Shown: in pieces, positions 34,321-43,740 of the stretch
Numbering within the stretch: position 1 is the stretch's first letter
Layout: every line of letters starts with the position of its first letter
Assembly (NCBI GenBank): GCA_003599575.1
Contig: QZKV01000153.1
Location: forward strand, 1 to 53,397
Length of the DNA: 53,397 nucleotides
DNA from: Desulfobacteraceae bacterium
GTDB lineage: Bacteria; Desulfobacterota; Desulfobacteria; Desulfobacterales; Desulfosarcinaceae
Direction: 5' to 3'
Made by a program: the position numbers and the translations under genes
Notes under the pieces: generated by a model
Databases searched by the model: none
Told to the model about the DNA's origin: nothing
The model's input: only the letters and a program-made list of their open reading frames with translations

Positions 34321-35277
34321 ATGCTGATACGCACCGCCAAAGTCTGTTTGATCATGCTGATTTTTATGGCCGCGGCCGGAATCAGCACCTATTTGACCGT
34401 GCATCTATTGATCCGCGGCGAAGATACGGTGATCGTACCGGCGCTGACGGGCAAAGAAGTGGTCCATACCCTGGAACTGCTGACCGACCTGGGACTCAAC
34501 ACGAAGGTCAGGGGATCGGAATACAGCGCCGATATCCCTAAACATCATGTCATTATCCAAGATCCCGAGCCCGGCAGCGAGATCAAGAAAGGACGCGATG
34601 TGCGCATCGTCATCTCCAAAGGGCCTCGGGCGGTGGTCCTTCCCAATCTGCTGGGGATGGGGTTGCCCCAGGCGCGCCTGTTCTTGGAGAAAAACGATTT
34701 GCGGCCGGGGCGCATCAGCTACACCCACAATAAAAAGCAATCCAAAGAAGAGGTTCTGTCCCAATATCCTGTACCGGGCGCAGTCGGTATCCGCGGCGAT
34801 TCGGTCGATCTGCTGGTCAGCGCAGGCCCGCCACCCCAAATGATGGCCATGGCGGATCTCAGAGGGATGGACCTGAACCAGGCCATCGCCGTCATTGAAA
34901 AGCATCATTTGACAACCGGCACCATCCGGTCTATGCAGCATGGTGATTTTGCGAACGACATGGTGCTCGATCACACGCCTGCCGCCGGTTTCCCGGTGGC
35001 CGCGGGCAGTACCGTCGATGTCACCATCAATCATCACGGACGCCGGGCGAACAGAGAGCGGCTTGGAGAAGTGATGCTGTTTCGCCACCGCACCTCCCCC
35101 GGGTTTTTAAATCAACACGTGCGCGTAAGAATGAACCGGGCATCCGCGGCTGTTGAACTGTTCAATGCCTTTGTCAAACCCGGCAAAGAGATCTGGCTGA
35201 TCGTCCCCAAAGACCAACCGGCCACGCTGCTACTGTACCTTGATGATGAGTTGAACAAGATGATCCACTATGATTGA
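34321..35277 (+). CDS. membrane-anchored PASTA-domain protein
   Basis: A 318-residue protein with one N-terminal membrane helix at about 8-29 (VCLIMLIFMAAAGISTYLTV) and three PASTA domains at about 35-100, 101-170 and 171-240 (VPALTGKEVVHTLELLTDLGL; LPNLLGMGLPQARLFLEKNDL; MADLRGMDLNQAIAVIEKHHL). PASTA domains bind muropeptides or beta-lactam-like ligands in kinases and PBPs, but no kinase domain is present. The last 75 residues are a separate domain of unknown role. It lies next to rpe, as in many Desulfobacterota where fmt-rsmB-PASTA-rpe are close together. The start codon abuts a nonamer array. Confidence 0.85.
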   Translation: MLIRTAKVCLIMLIFMAAAGISTYLTVHLLIRGEDTVIVPALTGKEVVHTLELLTDLGLNTKVRGSEYSADIPKHHVIIQDPEPGSEIKKGRDVRIVISKGPRAVVLPNLLGMGLPQARLFLEKNDLRPGRISYTHNKKQSKEEVLSQYPVPGAVGIRGDSVDLLVSAGPPPQMMAMADLRGMDLNQAIAVIEKHHLTTGTIRSMQHGDFANDMVLDHTPAAGFPVAAGSTVDVTINHHGRRANRERLGEVMLFRHRTSPGFLNQHVRVRMNRASAAVELFNAFVKPGKEIWLIVPKDQPATLLLYLDDELNKMIHYD

Positions 35278-35295
35278 TTTGACAAGGAGAATCGC

Positions 35296-35961
35296 ATGCC
35301 CTTGATCGCGCCTTCCATCCTCTCGGCCGATTTCACCCAACTGGGCCAGGAAATCAAAGCCGTCGAATCGGGCGGAGCAGACTGGATTCACGTCGATGTC
35401 ATGGATGGACACTTTGTCCCCAATATCACAATGGGCCCCCTGGTGGTCGAGGCCGTACGCCGCTCAACCGCTCTGCCGGTGGACGTACATCTGATGATCG
35501 AGAACCCCGATCGCTACATCGAGGCGTTTGCCAAAGCGGGTTCCGACTACATTTCGGTTCAGGTAGAAACCTGCCCGCACCTGCACCGCACGATTCACTC
35601 GATCAAGGAAGCCGGCGCCAAGGCCGGTGCCGTTCTCAATCCGGCAACACCCTTGACCTGCCTGGACTGGGTGCTGGCCGACCTGGATTTCGTATTGATC
35701 ATGAGCGTCAATCCCGGGTTTGGCGGTCAGAAATTCATACCCGCCAGCCTGGAAAAAATCCGTGACCTGCGTATCCGCATCGATAAGAACGGATTGAATA
35801 CATTGATCCAAATCGACGGAGGCATCAACAGCCGCACCGTGGCGCAAGTCGTACACGCCGGCGCCGACGTATTGGTCGCCGGATCGGCCATATTCGGCAG
35901 CGGCGATTACCGGTCGGCCATCGCCCAATTGAAATCACCTAGAACGGAGAAAAACCGGTGA
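35296..35961 (+). CDS. rpe: ribulose-phosphate 3-epimerase
   Basis: Rpe interconverts ribulose-5-phosphate and xylulose-5-phosphate. Signatures: [44 protein letters not shown] and DGGINSRTV. 221 residues, normal. AAGGAGA precedes the ATG. The stop overlaps the GTG start of aroQ (GTGA), so the two are coupled. Confidence 0.96.
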   Translation: MPLIAPSILSADFTQLGQEIKAVESGGADWIHVDVMDGHFVPNITMGPLVVEAVRRSTALPVDVHLMIENPDRYIEAFAKAGSDYISVQVETCPHLHRTIHSIKEAGAKAGAVLNPATPLTCLDWVLADLDFVLIMSVNPGFGGQKFIPASLEKIRDLRIRIDKNGLNTLIQIDGGINSRTVAQVVHAGADVLVAGSAIFGSGDYRSAIAQLKSPRTEKNR

Positions 35962-36425
35962 ACCCAAACACCCAAACGCGACAGGTGCTGGTCCTACACG
36001 GTCCCAACCTGAATATGCTGGGCGTGCGCGAACCCGAAGTGTACGGCCGGACCGGCCTGGCCGAAATCAATGCCCACATGAAATGGTTGGGGGAACAACG
36101 GGGCCTGGCCGTGCATGCGTTTCAGTCCAACCACGAGGGGGCCATTGTCGATCAGATTCAGTCGGCCATTGGGAAAACGGATGGGCTCATCATCAACCCG
36201 GCCGCCTATACCCATACCAGCATCGCTATACGAGATGCCTTGGGCATGCTTTCGATACCGATGATTGAAGTCCATCTGTCCAATATTCATAAACGGGAGA
36301 AGTTTCGCCATCACTCGCTGATGGCGGGTGTGGTCACCGGCCAAATCGTCGGCCTGGGGGTCAATGGATACTACCTGGCCCTGAGCGCCCTGGCGGATAT
36401 GTTGGGTGCGGCGGCTGCGCCTTGA
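35958..36425 (+). CDS. aroQ: type II 3-dehydroquinate dehydratase
   Basis: AroQ dehydrates 3-dehydroquinate in the shikimate pathway. Motifs: [18 protein letters not shown] with the catalytic Tyr, [27 protein letters not shown] and [17 protein letters not shown] with the catalytic His. 155 residues, slightly above the usual 145-150. It starts at a GTG overlapping the rpe stop. No efp follows, although that is its common neighbour in relatives. Confidence 0.95.
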   Translation: MNPNTQTRQVLVLHGPNLNMLGVREPEVYGRTGLAEINAHMKWLGEQRGLAVHAFQSNHEGAIVDQIQSAIGKTDGLIINPAAYTHTSIAIRDALGMLSIPMIEVHLSNIHKREKFRHHSLMAGVVTGQIVGLGVNGYYLALSALADMLGAAAAP

Positions 36426-36607
36426 AAGCTGAGAAAAAGGCGATCAATTCCAAGAAGGTCCATCAACCAGGCTGCATTCGCACGCACGTTCGAGATCATT
36501 GTAGCCCATCCGATCGCAATCTCGCAAACTTCTCATGGCCATTCGATACGGCGCGCGAGTACCGCTTGACGGGCATGCGCACGAAAAGAAAGGCGCCGGA
36601 CACAATA

Positions 36608-36637
36608 CCGATTCCGATACCGACCCCGACGCCGATT
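36608..36637 (+). repeat. five hexamer repeats (CCGANN)
   Basis: CCGATT, CCGATA, CCGACC, CCGACG, CCGATT lie in tandem in the gap between aroQ and the cold-shock gene. Otherwise this 244-base gap shows nothing; a T-rich run at 36643-36662 may help end the cold-shock transcript, but no hairpin is clear. Confidence 0.6.
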
Positions 36638-36669
36638 CAGCTGTTTGTTTTTTTGTTTTTCACCTGCAC

Positions 36670-36870
36670 TCAGATCTTGCGCACATGAGCGGCTTCCTGC
36701 CCGCGCTTGGAATCGACGATATCGAAAATGACTTGGTCTCCCCGAGTCAGCGTGCGGAAGCCCTCCATCTCGATGGCGCTGTGATGTACAAAAAACCTCT
36801 GGCCTTCATTGGTCTCAATGAATCCATAGCCTTTGTCTTCATGAAAGATACAGACCACCCCCATAGCCAT
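36670..36870 (-). CDS. cold-shock domain protein
   Basis: A 66-residue OB-fold nucleic-acid-binding protein. Both RNA-binding motifs are present: KGYGFIE and RFFVHHSAI. The length is that of the CspA family. GGGAGA stands about ten bases before the ATG. It follows the AhpF-like gene on the same strand by 36 bases and may be read through from it. CspA-family proteins serve as RNA chaperones; this need not be cold-induced. Confidence 0.92.
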   Translation of the reverse strand: MAMGVVCIFHEDKGYGFIETNEGQRFFVHHSAIEMEGFRTLTRGDQVIFDIVDSKRGQEAAHVRKI

Positions 36871-36906
36871 CTGTAAATCTCCCGGTTTTTTGTTTCCAGG
36901 CAGGTC

Positions 36907-38595
36907 TCATCTGATCGCCCCAATCGGCTGCACCTGGGGACTTGACTGGACATCCGTTTTCCTGAACTGCTCTTCATTTTTCCAGTATGGATTGATCAGA
37001 TCTTCGAATATGGTCATGGCGGCCGCAGCGCCCTGCCCTGTGGCCGTCACAATCTGCTTGTAGCCGCCTTCCACGTCGCCGGCCGAATAGATGCCTGGAA
37101 CGCTGGTGCGATGCAGCGAATCATGCCATATGTAGCCATCCTCGTTCAAGGCCACACCGATTTTTTCGGCCAGGCCGACGGCGGGCTCATACCCCACGGC
37201 GATAAAGACGCCATCCACCGCCATTTCGCTGATCTCTCCGGTTTCGTTGTTCCACAGCTTCACTTTTTGCACGCGCTGCTTGCCGTCAATGCCTTTGACT
37301 TCGGTATTCCATACAACGGGAATACCGTTGATCTCCAGTTGGTTGGCCAGAACATCCTGAGCGCGCAGTTTGTCGCGACGATGCACGATGCTGACCGAAG
37401 CGCCGGTGTGCTTGAGATAAAGAGCTTCGGTAACGGCCGAATTGCCGCCGCCCACCACGATCACCTTGCGACCCTTGAACAAGGGCCCATCGCAGGTCGC
37501 GCAGTAGCTCACCCCGCGTCCCGAAAATTGTTGTTCGCCGGGGACTCCCAGTTGGCGGTGAGTGGCGCCGGTCGCCAGCAAAATGGTTTTGGTCAAAAAT
37601 TTGCGCCGCGTGGTGAGCACTTCCATTGGCTGGCCTGGCTTGATATCCAGCACCTCTTCGCCCTGGAAGATCTGGACATACTGCAGGGCATGACTGACCA
37701 TGATATCCACCAATGTCTTGCCCCCGACCTGGGTGAAACCCGGGTAGTTCTCCACGATCGGTGTCAGCGCCACCTGGCCGCCCAGAGCATCTCTTTCGAT
37801 CACGGCTGTTCTCAACCCGCTGCGCTCGGTGTAAATGCCGGCCGTGAGCCCGGCCGGGCCGCCGCCGATGATGACCACATCGGTTTCAACGACTTTTTCC
37901 GTTCTTTCGGGAATGAATATGGTCTGGGCTTCCAGTTTAAGCAGCGAAGAGACGAAAACCTCCTCTTGTTGCGCTCCCTGGCCGATCAGAATGTCATTGG
38001 CAAAAGCCTGCGGTACGCTGTGGGCGGCATATTGCTCGGCCAAATCCGGCCGGCATTGGATATCGATGATTTCCAGCGAAACCAGTTCGGGACGCTCAAT
38101 GGCGGCTTTCAATCCATTGACCACTTGCTGCGGGCAATAGGGGCAGGTGGGGCTGACGAAAATCTTGATGTTGCGGGCCTCTTCCAACCGCTCCATCACC
38201 TTGAGGGATTGATCGCTTAAACCGCTTTTCCGGGCGCCCATCAGCAGCATGGCTTCCAGAAAAGAGCGGCCTTCTTCTCCCATGGGGGCGCCGATCCAAC
38301 GGATATTGTAATGATCCGGATCGATCAGCAAAGTGGGTGAACTGTCCACATGCCATTTGGCGGCCAGTTCGTGATCCAGGTTGAACTCCTTGAGCGTTAT
38401 TTTATCGGTCAATCCTCTGAAGGCCCGAATGACTTGCCGGCTGGCATCCACAAAAACATCTTCTTTGCCGCGTTGTGAAAACAAGAAAATCGGTATTTCA
38501 TTGGGAAGCGAAGCAAACGTCTGCTTCAGCTGTTTCAGAAAAGCTTGTTGTGCATTCTCCGCGGTTTTATCCGTGTGATCATGTCCCCATGCCAT
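36907..38595 (-). CDS. AhpF-like thioredoxin reductase with N-terminal tandem thioredoxin folds
   Basis: A 562-residue flavoprotein. Two thioredoxin-like folds lead: the first (about 30-115) lacks a CxxC and the second has CPYC at residues 151-154. A thioredoxin-reductase module follows, with FAD motif GGGPAG (244-249), redox pair CATC (365-368) and NAD motif VVGGGNSAV. This order is that of AhpF, which reduces the peroxiredoxin AhpC; a protein-disulfide reductase role is also possible. No ahpC lies in the window. The start at MAWGHDHTDK has a GGAAGGAG site upstream. Confidence 0.88.
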   Translation of the reverse strand: MAWGHDHTDKTAENAQQAFLKQLKQTFASLPNEIPIFLFSQRGKEDVFVDASRQVIRAFRGLTDKITLKEFNLDHELAAKWHVDSSPTLLIDPDHYNIRWIGAPMGEEGRSFLEAMLLMGARKSGLSDQSLKVMERLEEARNIKIFVSPTCPYCPQQVVNGLKAAIERPELVSLEIIDIQCRPDLAEQYAAHSVPQAFANDILIGQGAQQEEVFVSSLLKLEAQTIFIPERTEKVVETDVVIIGGGPAGLTAGIYTERSGLRTAVIERDALGGQVALTPIVENYPGFTQVGGKTLVDIMVSHALQYVQIFQGEEVLDIKPGQPMEVLTTRRKFLTKTILLATGATHRQLGVPGEQQFSGRGVSYCATCDGPLFKGRKVIVVGGGNSAVTEALYLKHTGASVSIVHRRDKLRAQDVLANQLEINGIPVVWNTEVKGIDGKQRVQKVKLWNNETGEISEMAVDGVFIAVGYEPAVGLAEKIGVALNEDGYIWHDSLHRTSVPGIYSAGDVEGGYKQIVTATGQGAAAAMTIFEDLINPYWKNEEQFRKTDVQSSPQVQPIGAIR

Positions 38596-38945
38596 GGCCC
38601 ACAACTCCTTCCTTTTAATGCGTTGAATCCAAATGCGCATAAAATTAGGTCCGTCGGCACTTTTGTCAACTCAGGCCCCGGGGTCGTTGATTCCCGAGCG
38701 TCACATCTTTGATTGAACTGTTTTTCTGCGATTACCCGAACTTACCAGATGGATAAAAGGATTTGCGGCCCGACGGTTGGCGCAGATCGACCCTGGAACC
38801 CCACGGGCACAAGCGGCATTGATTTTTAGGTGAAAATATCGGAGGATGAAATCACAGTCAAGGGAAGCTCGGCTTAGATTCGGTCGGATCATCTTCCTCG
38901 CGGGCATCGCTCATTTTAGGGAACACCGAACAAGAGACAGCAGCC
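38596..38945. other. 350-base divergent intergenic region
   Basis: Between the AhpF-like gene (minus) and yvcK (plus). It contains the promoter described at 38642-38669. A 68-codon minus-strand frame here has no recognisable similarity or ribosome site. No clear promoter for yvcK was found. Confidence 0.4.
38642..38669 (-). promoter_or_regulatory. promoter candidate for the AhpF-like gene
   Basis: On the minus strand TTGACA (38669-38664), a 16-base spacer and TAATTT (38647-38642). It would start transcription about 40 bases before the ATG at 38595. Confidence 0.45.
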
Positions 38946-39959
38946 ATGCACACTCCCACAACAGTCCGTTCGCGCCTACGGATTTTGACCATCGGGGGCG
39001 GCAGCGGTCAATACGCGCTCTTATCGGGACTGCGCGATATGGACGGTATCGGTATCACCGCCGTGGTCTCGATGATGGACAGCGGAGGAAGCACGGGTCG
39101 ACTGCGGGACGAATTGGGCATATTGCCCCCCGGCGACATACTCAAGTGTGTCGTTGCGCTTTCTCCGCATCAGGATTTTGCACGCACAATCCTGCAAAAA
39201 AGATTCCTGAAGGACCGCCGCCTGCTCGGGCACAATGCCGGCAACATGCTGCTGACCATGCTGTCCCGTTACACGGGCAGCTTTCCGACCGGAGTGGCGG
39301 CATTGTGCGAAATCCTGGATGCCAAGGGAACCATCCTCCCGGTGACCACCGATCAGGCCACTTTGGTAGCCGAGCTCACCGACGGCAGGCGGATATATGG
39401 CGAAGAGGCCATCGACATGCCGCGGGGCCACCAGCGTGAAAAGATCAGGGATGTCTTCCTGGTGCCGCACCACTCCGATGCGATTCATGTATATCCTCCG
39501 GTGGTCGAAGCCATTACAGAGGCCGACTATATCCTGCTCGGGCCAGGTGATCTGTTCACCAGCATCATTCCGAACCTGATCGTTCCGGGCGTGGCGGAGG
39601 CATTGCGCACTGCGAAAGCCCGATTGATTCACATCATGAATATCATGACCAAGTACGGGGAGACCCACAATTTCACCGCAGTGGATTTTGTCGAGAAACT
39701 GGAAATCTACATCGGCCGGCCCGTAGATGGCGTGATCTACAACAGCACCCCGCCTTGCGAAGCCATTTGCAGGATGTACGCTGATCAGAAATCCGAATGT
39801 GTCCGGCTCAATCCCGATGATGGATTTTGGGCTCAGCGCAGGCTTTACGCCGGCGATCTTCTGGAAACAGACGGCTTCGTTCTGCGTCATGATTCCAAGA
39901 AAATCGCAGCTTTGCTGCAAAAGGTTTTGTTAAATGATCGGATGACGGCTGAGAATTGA
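38946..39959 (+). CDS. YvcK/CofD-like family protein (gluconeogenesis factor)
   Basis: A 337-residue protein of the CofD-like fold. It has the phosphate/nucleotide loop TIGGGSGQYALLSGL, then MMDSGGSTGRLRDELG, HNAGNMLLTML and LLGPGDLFTSIIPNL, which are the YvcK signatures. In Bacillus and Mycobacterium YvcK binds UDP-sugars and links carbon metabolism to cell-wall synthesis; whether this holds here is inference. The true CofD of F420 synthesis is a related family but differs in these motifs. It is followed by a LOG-like gene. Confidence 0.88.
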   Translation: MHTPTTVRSRLRILTIGGGSGQYALLSGLRDMDGIGITAVVSMMDSGGSTGRLRDELGILPPGDILKCVVALSPHQDFARTILQKRFLKDRRLLGHNAGNMLLTMLSRYTGSFPTGVAALCEILDAKGTILPVTTDQATLVAELTDGRRIYGEEAIDMPRGHQREKIRDVFLVPHHSDAIHVYPPVVEAITEADYILLGPGDLFTSIIPNLIVPGVAEALRTAKARLIHIMNIMTKYGETHNFTAVDFVEKLEIYIGRPVDGVIYNSTPPCEAICRMYADQKSECVRLNPDDGFWAQRRLYAGDLLETDGFVLRHDSKKIAALLQKVLLNDRMTAEN

Positions 39960-40064
39960 TCCGAAGATGTTTCGAATTTCGGACATCCGGATTTGGAATA
40001 TAGGCCCCTGAAGAACAAGAAGACCGATTTTTAGAAGAATCCATTCAGGTAACCGGGAGGCGCC

Positions 40065-40592
40065 ATGAAACGGCCCTTGATCGTAGGCGTCATGGGGGGC
40101 GGGCACGCTGATGAAGAACACCTGCAAAGCGCCTATCGCCTGGGGGCATTGATCGCAGGCCAAGGCTGGATTCTGCTCAATGGCGGCCGCAATGTGGGTA
40201 TCATGTCCGCTTCGGCCTGCGGCGCGGCCGAACATGGCGGTTTGACGGTCGGCATCTTACCGGATGACAATCCGGCACAAGCCGGAGAGTACATCCGCAT
40301 CCCCATCTGTACCGGCATGGGCAGCGCACGCAACGTGATCAACGTGTTGAGCAGCGATATAGTGGTGGCCTGCCAGGGCGGGGCCGGCACGGTTTCGGAA
40401 ATCGCCTTGGCCCTGAAGCATGGTAAACCTATCATCACAATGGGTTTTGATGCCCGGGCGATTGCGGATCTCAGCCATTCGCGCGGCCTTCTCGCGGCCG
40501 CCCGGACACCGGAGGAGGTCATTGCGATGATCAAAGATCGAATTGCGAACCTAACAGCGTCTCTGCCCAGCGAAGATCATCGGGAGTCGTGA
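40065..40592 (+). CDS. LOG/TIGR00725-like SLOG-fold protein
   Basis: A 175-residue Rossmann-like protein of the lysine-decarboxylase-like (LOG) superfamily: VGVMGGGHADEEHLQSAYRLG, NGGRNVGIMSAS and QGGAGTVSEIALAL, the last a variant of the PGGxGTxxE nucleotide site. True LOG enzymes release cytokinin bases from nucleotides; this subgroup is uncharacterised as far as I know. GGGAGG precedes the ATG at 40065. Its last 62 bases overlap the 3' end of ispD on the other strand. Confidence 0.8.
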   Translation: MKRPLIVGVMGGGHADEEHLQSAYRLGALIAGQGWILLNGGRNVGIMSASACGAAEHGGLTVGILPDDNPAQAGEYIRIPICTGMGSARNVINVLSSDIVVACQGGAGTVSEIALALKHGKPIITMGFDARAIADLSHSRGLLAAARTPEEVIAMIKDRIANLTASLPSEDHRES

Positions 40593-41220
40593 TCTTGATG
40601 TTGATGGGTGAACCGGAAATGACATGCACGACGCCCCCCGCGCGTTCAACCAGGGAGGCATCATCGGTGGCCGTCCAGCCGTTGCGGCGCGCCGTTTGAT
40701 GAACCTGCTTGATCAGGGTGGCTCGGAATGCCTGGGGAGTCTGGGCCATGCACAAGCCCTCCCGGGGCACGGTTGCTTCAATGTGACCTTGCGGATTGAT
40801 TTTCTTGAGCGTATCGGTGACCCCCAGGACGGGGATGCATGCATCCCACCGCTGGGCCCCTTGAATGCAGGCTTCGATCAAGTTCCGGCTGACCAGCGGG
40901 CGTACGCCGTCGTGAATCAAGACAATCCCTTCCTCGGTCAACACATCCAGGCCGTTGCAAACCGAATCCTGGCGGCGCGCGCCCCCAGCCACCAATTCGG
41001 TATGGGCGCGCATACGCAGCGGATCGATGATCTCGCGGCGGCAAAATGCCATCTCATCTTGGGGCACTGCCATCACGATGTGATCGACCATAGGGCATTG
41101 ATCAAATTTCTTCAGGGTGTGCGCAAGAATGGTTTGGCCGCCCAGAGAAAGGTATTGTTTGCGCAAGCCCGTCCCCATGCGCACTCCCTTTCCGGCGGCC
41201 ACAATCAAAGCGGCAATCAT
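40531..41220 (-). CDS. ispD: 2-C-methyl-D-erythritol 4-phosphate cytidylyltransferase
   Basis: IspD attaches CMP to MEP in the non-mevalonate isoprenoid pathway. Motifs: ALIVAAGKGVRMG with RKQYLSLGG, IHDGVRPLVS, TDDASLVE and INIKITTPDDL. 229 residues. The ATG at 41220 overlaps the stop of the HPr-fusion gene (ATGA). It is the last gene of the sufC-sufB-HPr-ispD row. Its 3' end overlaps the convergent LOG-like gene by 62 bases. Confidence 0.95.
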   Translation of the reverse strand: MIAALIVAAGKGVRMGTGLRKQYLSLGGQTILAHTLKKFDQCPMVDHIVMAVPQDEMAFCRREIIDPLRMRAHTELVAGGARRQDSVCNGLDVLTEEGIVLIHDGVRPLVSRNLIEACIQGAQRWDACIPVLGVTDTLKKINPQGHIEATVPREGLCMAQTPQAFRATLIKQVHQTARRNGWTATDDASLVERAGGVVHVISGSPINIKITTPDDLRWAETLLGSQFDL

Positions 41221-42542
41221 CGCAGGTACTTCAACTCCCTGGGCAAGGGCAGCCCTTTGCCCATGGTATCTTCGCCGTAATTGGCGGAGGCCAATATTTC
41301 GATATCCTTCAGGGCACGGACATCCCCTTCGAACACCACCTGGGAAATATTTTCCTTCTGAATCTTTCCACCGGCCCACTGGATGTCCAGCACGCTGCTG
41401 GCATCAAAACGATCTTCGCCGATGACCAGCTCCACTTGTCCGCCATAGTTCTGTACGATTTTGGCCACCAGCAGACTGGGGCGGCTGTGGAATCCCAATT
41501 TTACGGGAATCCCAACCTGAATACGGCCGCGCTCGATGTTCTGGTTCAATATCTGGCGGGCCACTTCCTTGCCGGTACTCAGGTAGTGACAGGCATAATA
41601 CAAACCGTAATTGATCGTATACCCCAGCAATTGATCCGGGTCCACCAGGGATGCCAACCTGTCCTGGACTTGTTTATAGGTGTTTTTGTAACCGGCATCG
41701 TACAAGTGGCGCTCATAAAAATGGAGCAGTCGGCCCATCATCTGCAGCAGATGAAAGACCACCGAAAAGTAGCTGCGCAAATGCTTGAGCTTTCGGTCTC
41801 CAAAACGAAACCCGCCGTGAATGACATAGGTATCGAATGAAGATTGCAGGTTGTGGACCACCATTTCGAAACGGCGTATCTCCACCTCATTGACCTGGGC
41901 GGGTACCAGCCGGCGGATCTCTTCGATGCTGTAAGGTTCGAAAAACGCCAGCTGATCGAAGCGTGATGAAATGCTCAAGAACTCACTGGCGATCTTAACG
42001 ATATGTTTTTTCTGCAGATCTTTGGCTTCATCATCGATGCTGTAAGGCAGCATTTCACGGGTGGTGGTGCCGGGGAAATCCTCAGGGCCGAACCCGCTGT
42101 GGGGTATTGGGATGGCAAGCCGGCGCGCTTCATCGATGATCACCGGCGCCAGCTTCATCAGGGCAGTGTTGAGAAACTGCGAGGCTTGCCCGCCGGCGGC
42201 CGTAAATTCTTCACTCTGCGGGAGCTCGTAGAAGATGAGCCGGTTGGCGATGTGCTTCTGCGAATAGACGCCCAAGCTCAAATGCCTTACCGCCGCCGCC
42301 AGTTCGCGATAAGGGTACCAATCCACGTTGTTTTTGGCCCCATGAAAATCGAGAAAGTCTTCCAGAACCTGGGATGTGGAGGCCAATTCCGAATACAGTT
42401 TTTTCGTGAAGGCGTGCGCGGGCAAGTTCCCCGCGGCCAAATAAATGCAGCATTTCAGATAGTCATGAGAGAAATGACGCACCTTTTCGGCAAAGGAAAT
42501 CTCACCAATGCCGCTGTCGTCATTATTTGATTGCAAATCCAT
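41217..42542 (-). CDS. HPr domain fused to an uncharacterised 340-residue helical domain
   Basis: A 441-residue protein. The C-terminal 90 residues are an HPr phosphocarrier domain: LGFHSRPSLLVAKIV places His352 and Arg354 where HPr has His15 and Arg17, and the Ser383 of DASSVLDIQ is 31 residues later, exactly the His15-Ser46 spacing. So both the PEP-dependent and the kinase phosphorylation sites may be kept. The first 340 residues are mostly helical, rich in His/Tyr/Phe, without a motif I know and without a membrane segment. It sits between sufB and ispD, 7 bases after sufB and overlapping ispD. Function unknown; probably regulatory. Confidence 0.8.
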   Translation of the reverse strand: MDLQSNNDDSGIGEISFAEKVRHFSHDYLKCCIYLAAGNLPAHAFTKKLYSELASTSQVLEDFLDFHGAKNNVDWYPYRELAAAVRHLSLGVYSQKHIANRLIFYELPQSEEFTAAGGQASQFLNTALMKLAPVIIDEARRLAIPIPHSGFGPEDFPGTTTREMLPYSIDDEAKDLQKKHIVKIASEFLSISSRFDQLAFFEPYSIEEIRRLVPAQVNEVEIRRFEMVVHNLQSSFDTYVIHGGFRFGDRKLKHLRSYFSVVFHLLQMMGRLLHFYERHLYDAGYKNTYKQVQDRLASLVDPDQLLGYTINYGLYYACHYLSTGKEVARQILNQNIERGRIQVGIPVKLGFHSRPSLLVAKIVQNYGGQVELVIGEDRFDASSVLDIQWAGGKIQKENISQVVFEGDVRALKDIEILASANYGEDTMGKGLPLPRELKYLR

Positions 42543-42549
42543 AACTGTT

Positions 42550-43740
42550 TCACATCATGTCTTGTTGGGTTTCGGCCACGATTTGGTCGATCTTGTGTCT
42601 CAAAGCCGGCGGGAGGCCTTCGATATCGACGTTCAGAAAACCGCGCACAATCATCGAAACAGCTTCATCTTCGTCTACGCCGCGGGCCATCAGGTATTCT
42701 ATTTCAGCCTGGTCGATCTTGCCCACCGCGGCTTCGTGCGACATCTCCACCCCGGGCACATACCCGCGCAACTCGGGGATGGCATGCATCAAGCCTTCCT
42801 TGAGAATCAAGCCCTTGCATTCCAAGTGGGCTTTGACGCCGGCCGCTTTGCCGATCAGTTCACCGCGCGCCACGATCGTGCCTCCCGCGGCGATGGCACG
42901 CGAAACAATTTCGGCACGGGTGCCGGGCGCATCCAAAATGACGCGCGAACCCACATCCAGGTGGCATTTTTTGCCGGCCACCAATACGCTGTTGAACCGG
43001 GCCACGGCGCCTTCTCCGGCCAGATGGGTCATCGGGTTCATTTGCAGCGAGCCGACCGGCTTCAAAGAAATATAGTTGGATACAAATACTCCGCCGGCCT
43101 CCACATGCACCACCGTCCTGGGGCGCACATTGACCTGTTCGCCCCAATCGTGAATCATGGTGAACTGCAGCCGGGCGCCCTTTTTGACGTAAAATTCCGA
43201 AACCCCCACGTGAAGTCCCGAAACCAGGTGGGGAGCGGTGGCACAACCCGTGATGATCTGCAGGCTTGCGCCTTCTTCTGCAATCACGACGTTGTGCACA
43301 TTTTGGGAGAAGCCTTCGCGGGCGATATACAGGCAGGACTGCACGGGCTGAGCCACGTGCACACCTGCCGCGGCACGGATGAAATATCCCTCGTGAGGAA
43401 AGGCTTTCGCGCGGGCCGTGAAAGCATCTTTTTCAGGATCAATCAGGCGCCACACATAGTCGGCGAGCCAGGCATGCGTTTGCAGGGCCTGCGAGATGGA
43501 CATCACTTCCACGCCCGCCTGGCGGGTATGCGCGTGAATCACCGAACGGTCTTTCTGGATGAATGTCCCGGCCCGGCCGTTTTCGCAGGTATCGATGCCG
43601 ACATCCAGGAACTTGGCGGCATCCAGGGCGGCGATACCGCCCAGGTTCTCGATATAGTCATGCGCTTCGGCTTGCGTTTGATATCGATTCAAATCGATGC
43701 CGGGGGCATCTTTGCTTGTATCTGAAGGTCCATTGCGCAT
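42550..43740 (-). CDS. sufB: SufB/SufD-family Fe-S cluster scaffold
   Basis: A 396-residue beta-helix protein of the SufB/SufD family ([61 protein letters not shown]). It is the only such gene beside sufC, as in minimal SufBC systems of anaerobes, where one protein serves as the scaffold. SufB versus SufD cannot be fully separated here. The ATG at 43740 has GAGGAG eight bases upstream and lies 52 bases inside sufC; a GTG at 43749 is also in frame. No SufS, SufU or Rrf2-type regulator is encoded nearby. Confidence 0.88.
   Translation of the reverse strand: MRNGPSDTSKDAPGIDLNRYQTQAEAHDYIENLGGIAALDAAKFLDVGIDTCENGRAGTFIQKDRSVIHAHTRQAGVEVMSISQALQTHAWLADYVWRLIDPEKDAFTARAKAFPHEGYFIRAAAGVHVAQPVQSCLYIAREGFSQNVHNVVIAEEGASLQIITGCATAPHLVSGLHVGVSEFYVKKGARLQFTMIHDWGEQVNVRPRTVVHVEAGGVFVSNYISLKPVGSLQMNPMTHLAGEGAVARFNSVLVAGKKCHLDVGSRVILDAPGTRAEIVSRAIAAGGTIVARGELIGKAAGVKAHLECKGLILKEGLMHAIPELRGYVPGVEMSHEAAVGKIDQAEIEYLMARGVDEDEAVSMIVRGFLNVDIEGLPPALRHKIDQIVAETQQDMM

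Noticed and set aside
36422..36688. 88-codon frame starting with TTG at the aroQ stop
   Set aside because: No recognisable domain, runs through hexamer repeats encoding a PIPIPTPTP tract, and overlaps the end of the cold-shock gene.
38701..38907. 68-codon minus-strand frame upstream of the AhpF-like gene
   Set aside because: No domain, no ribosome site, and it covers the yvcK upstream region.
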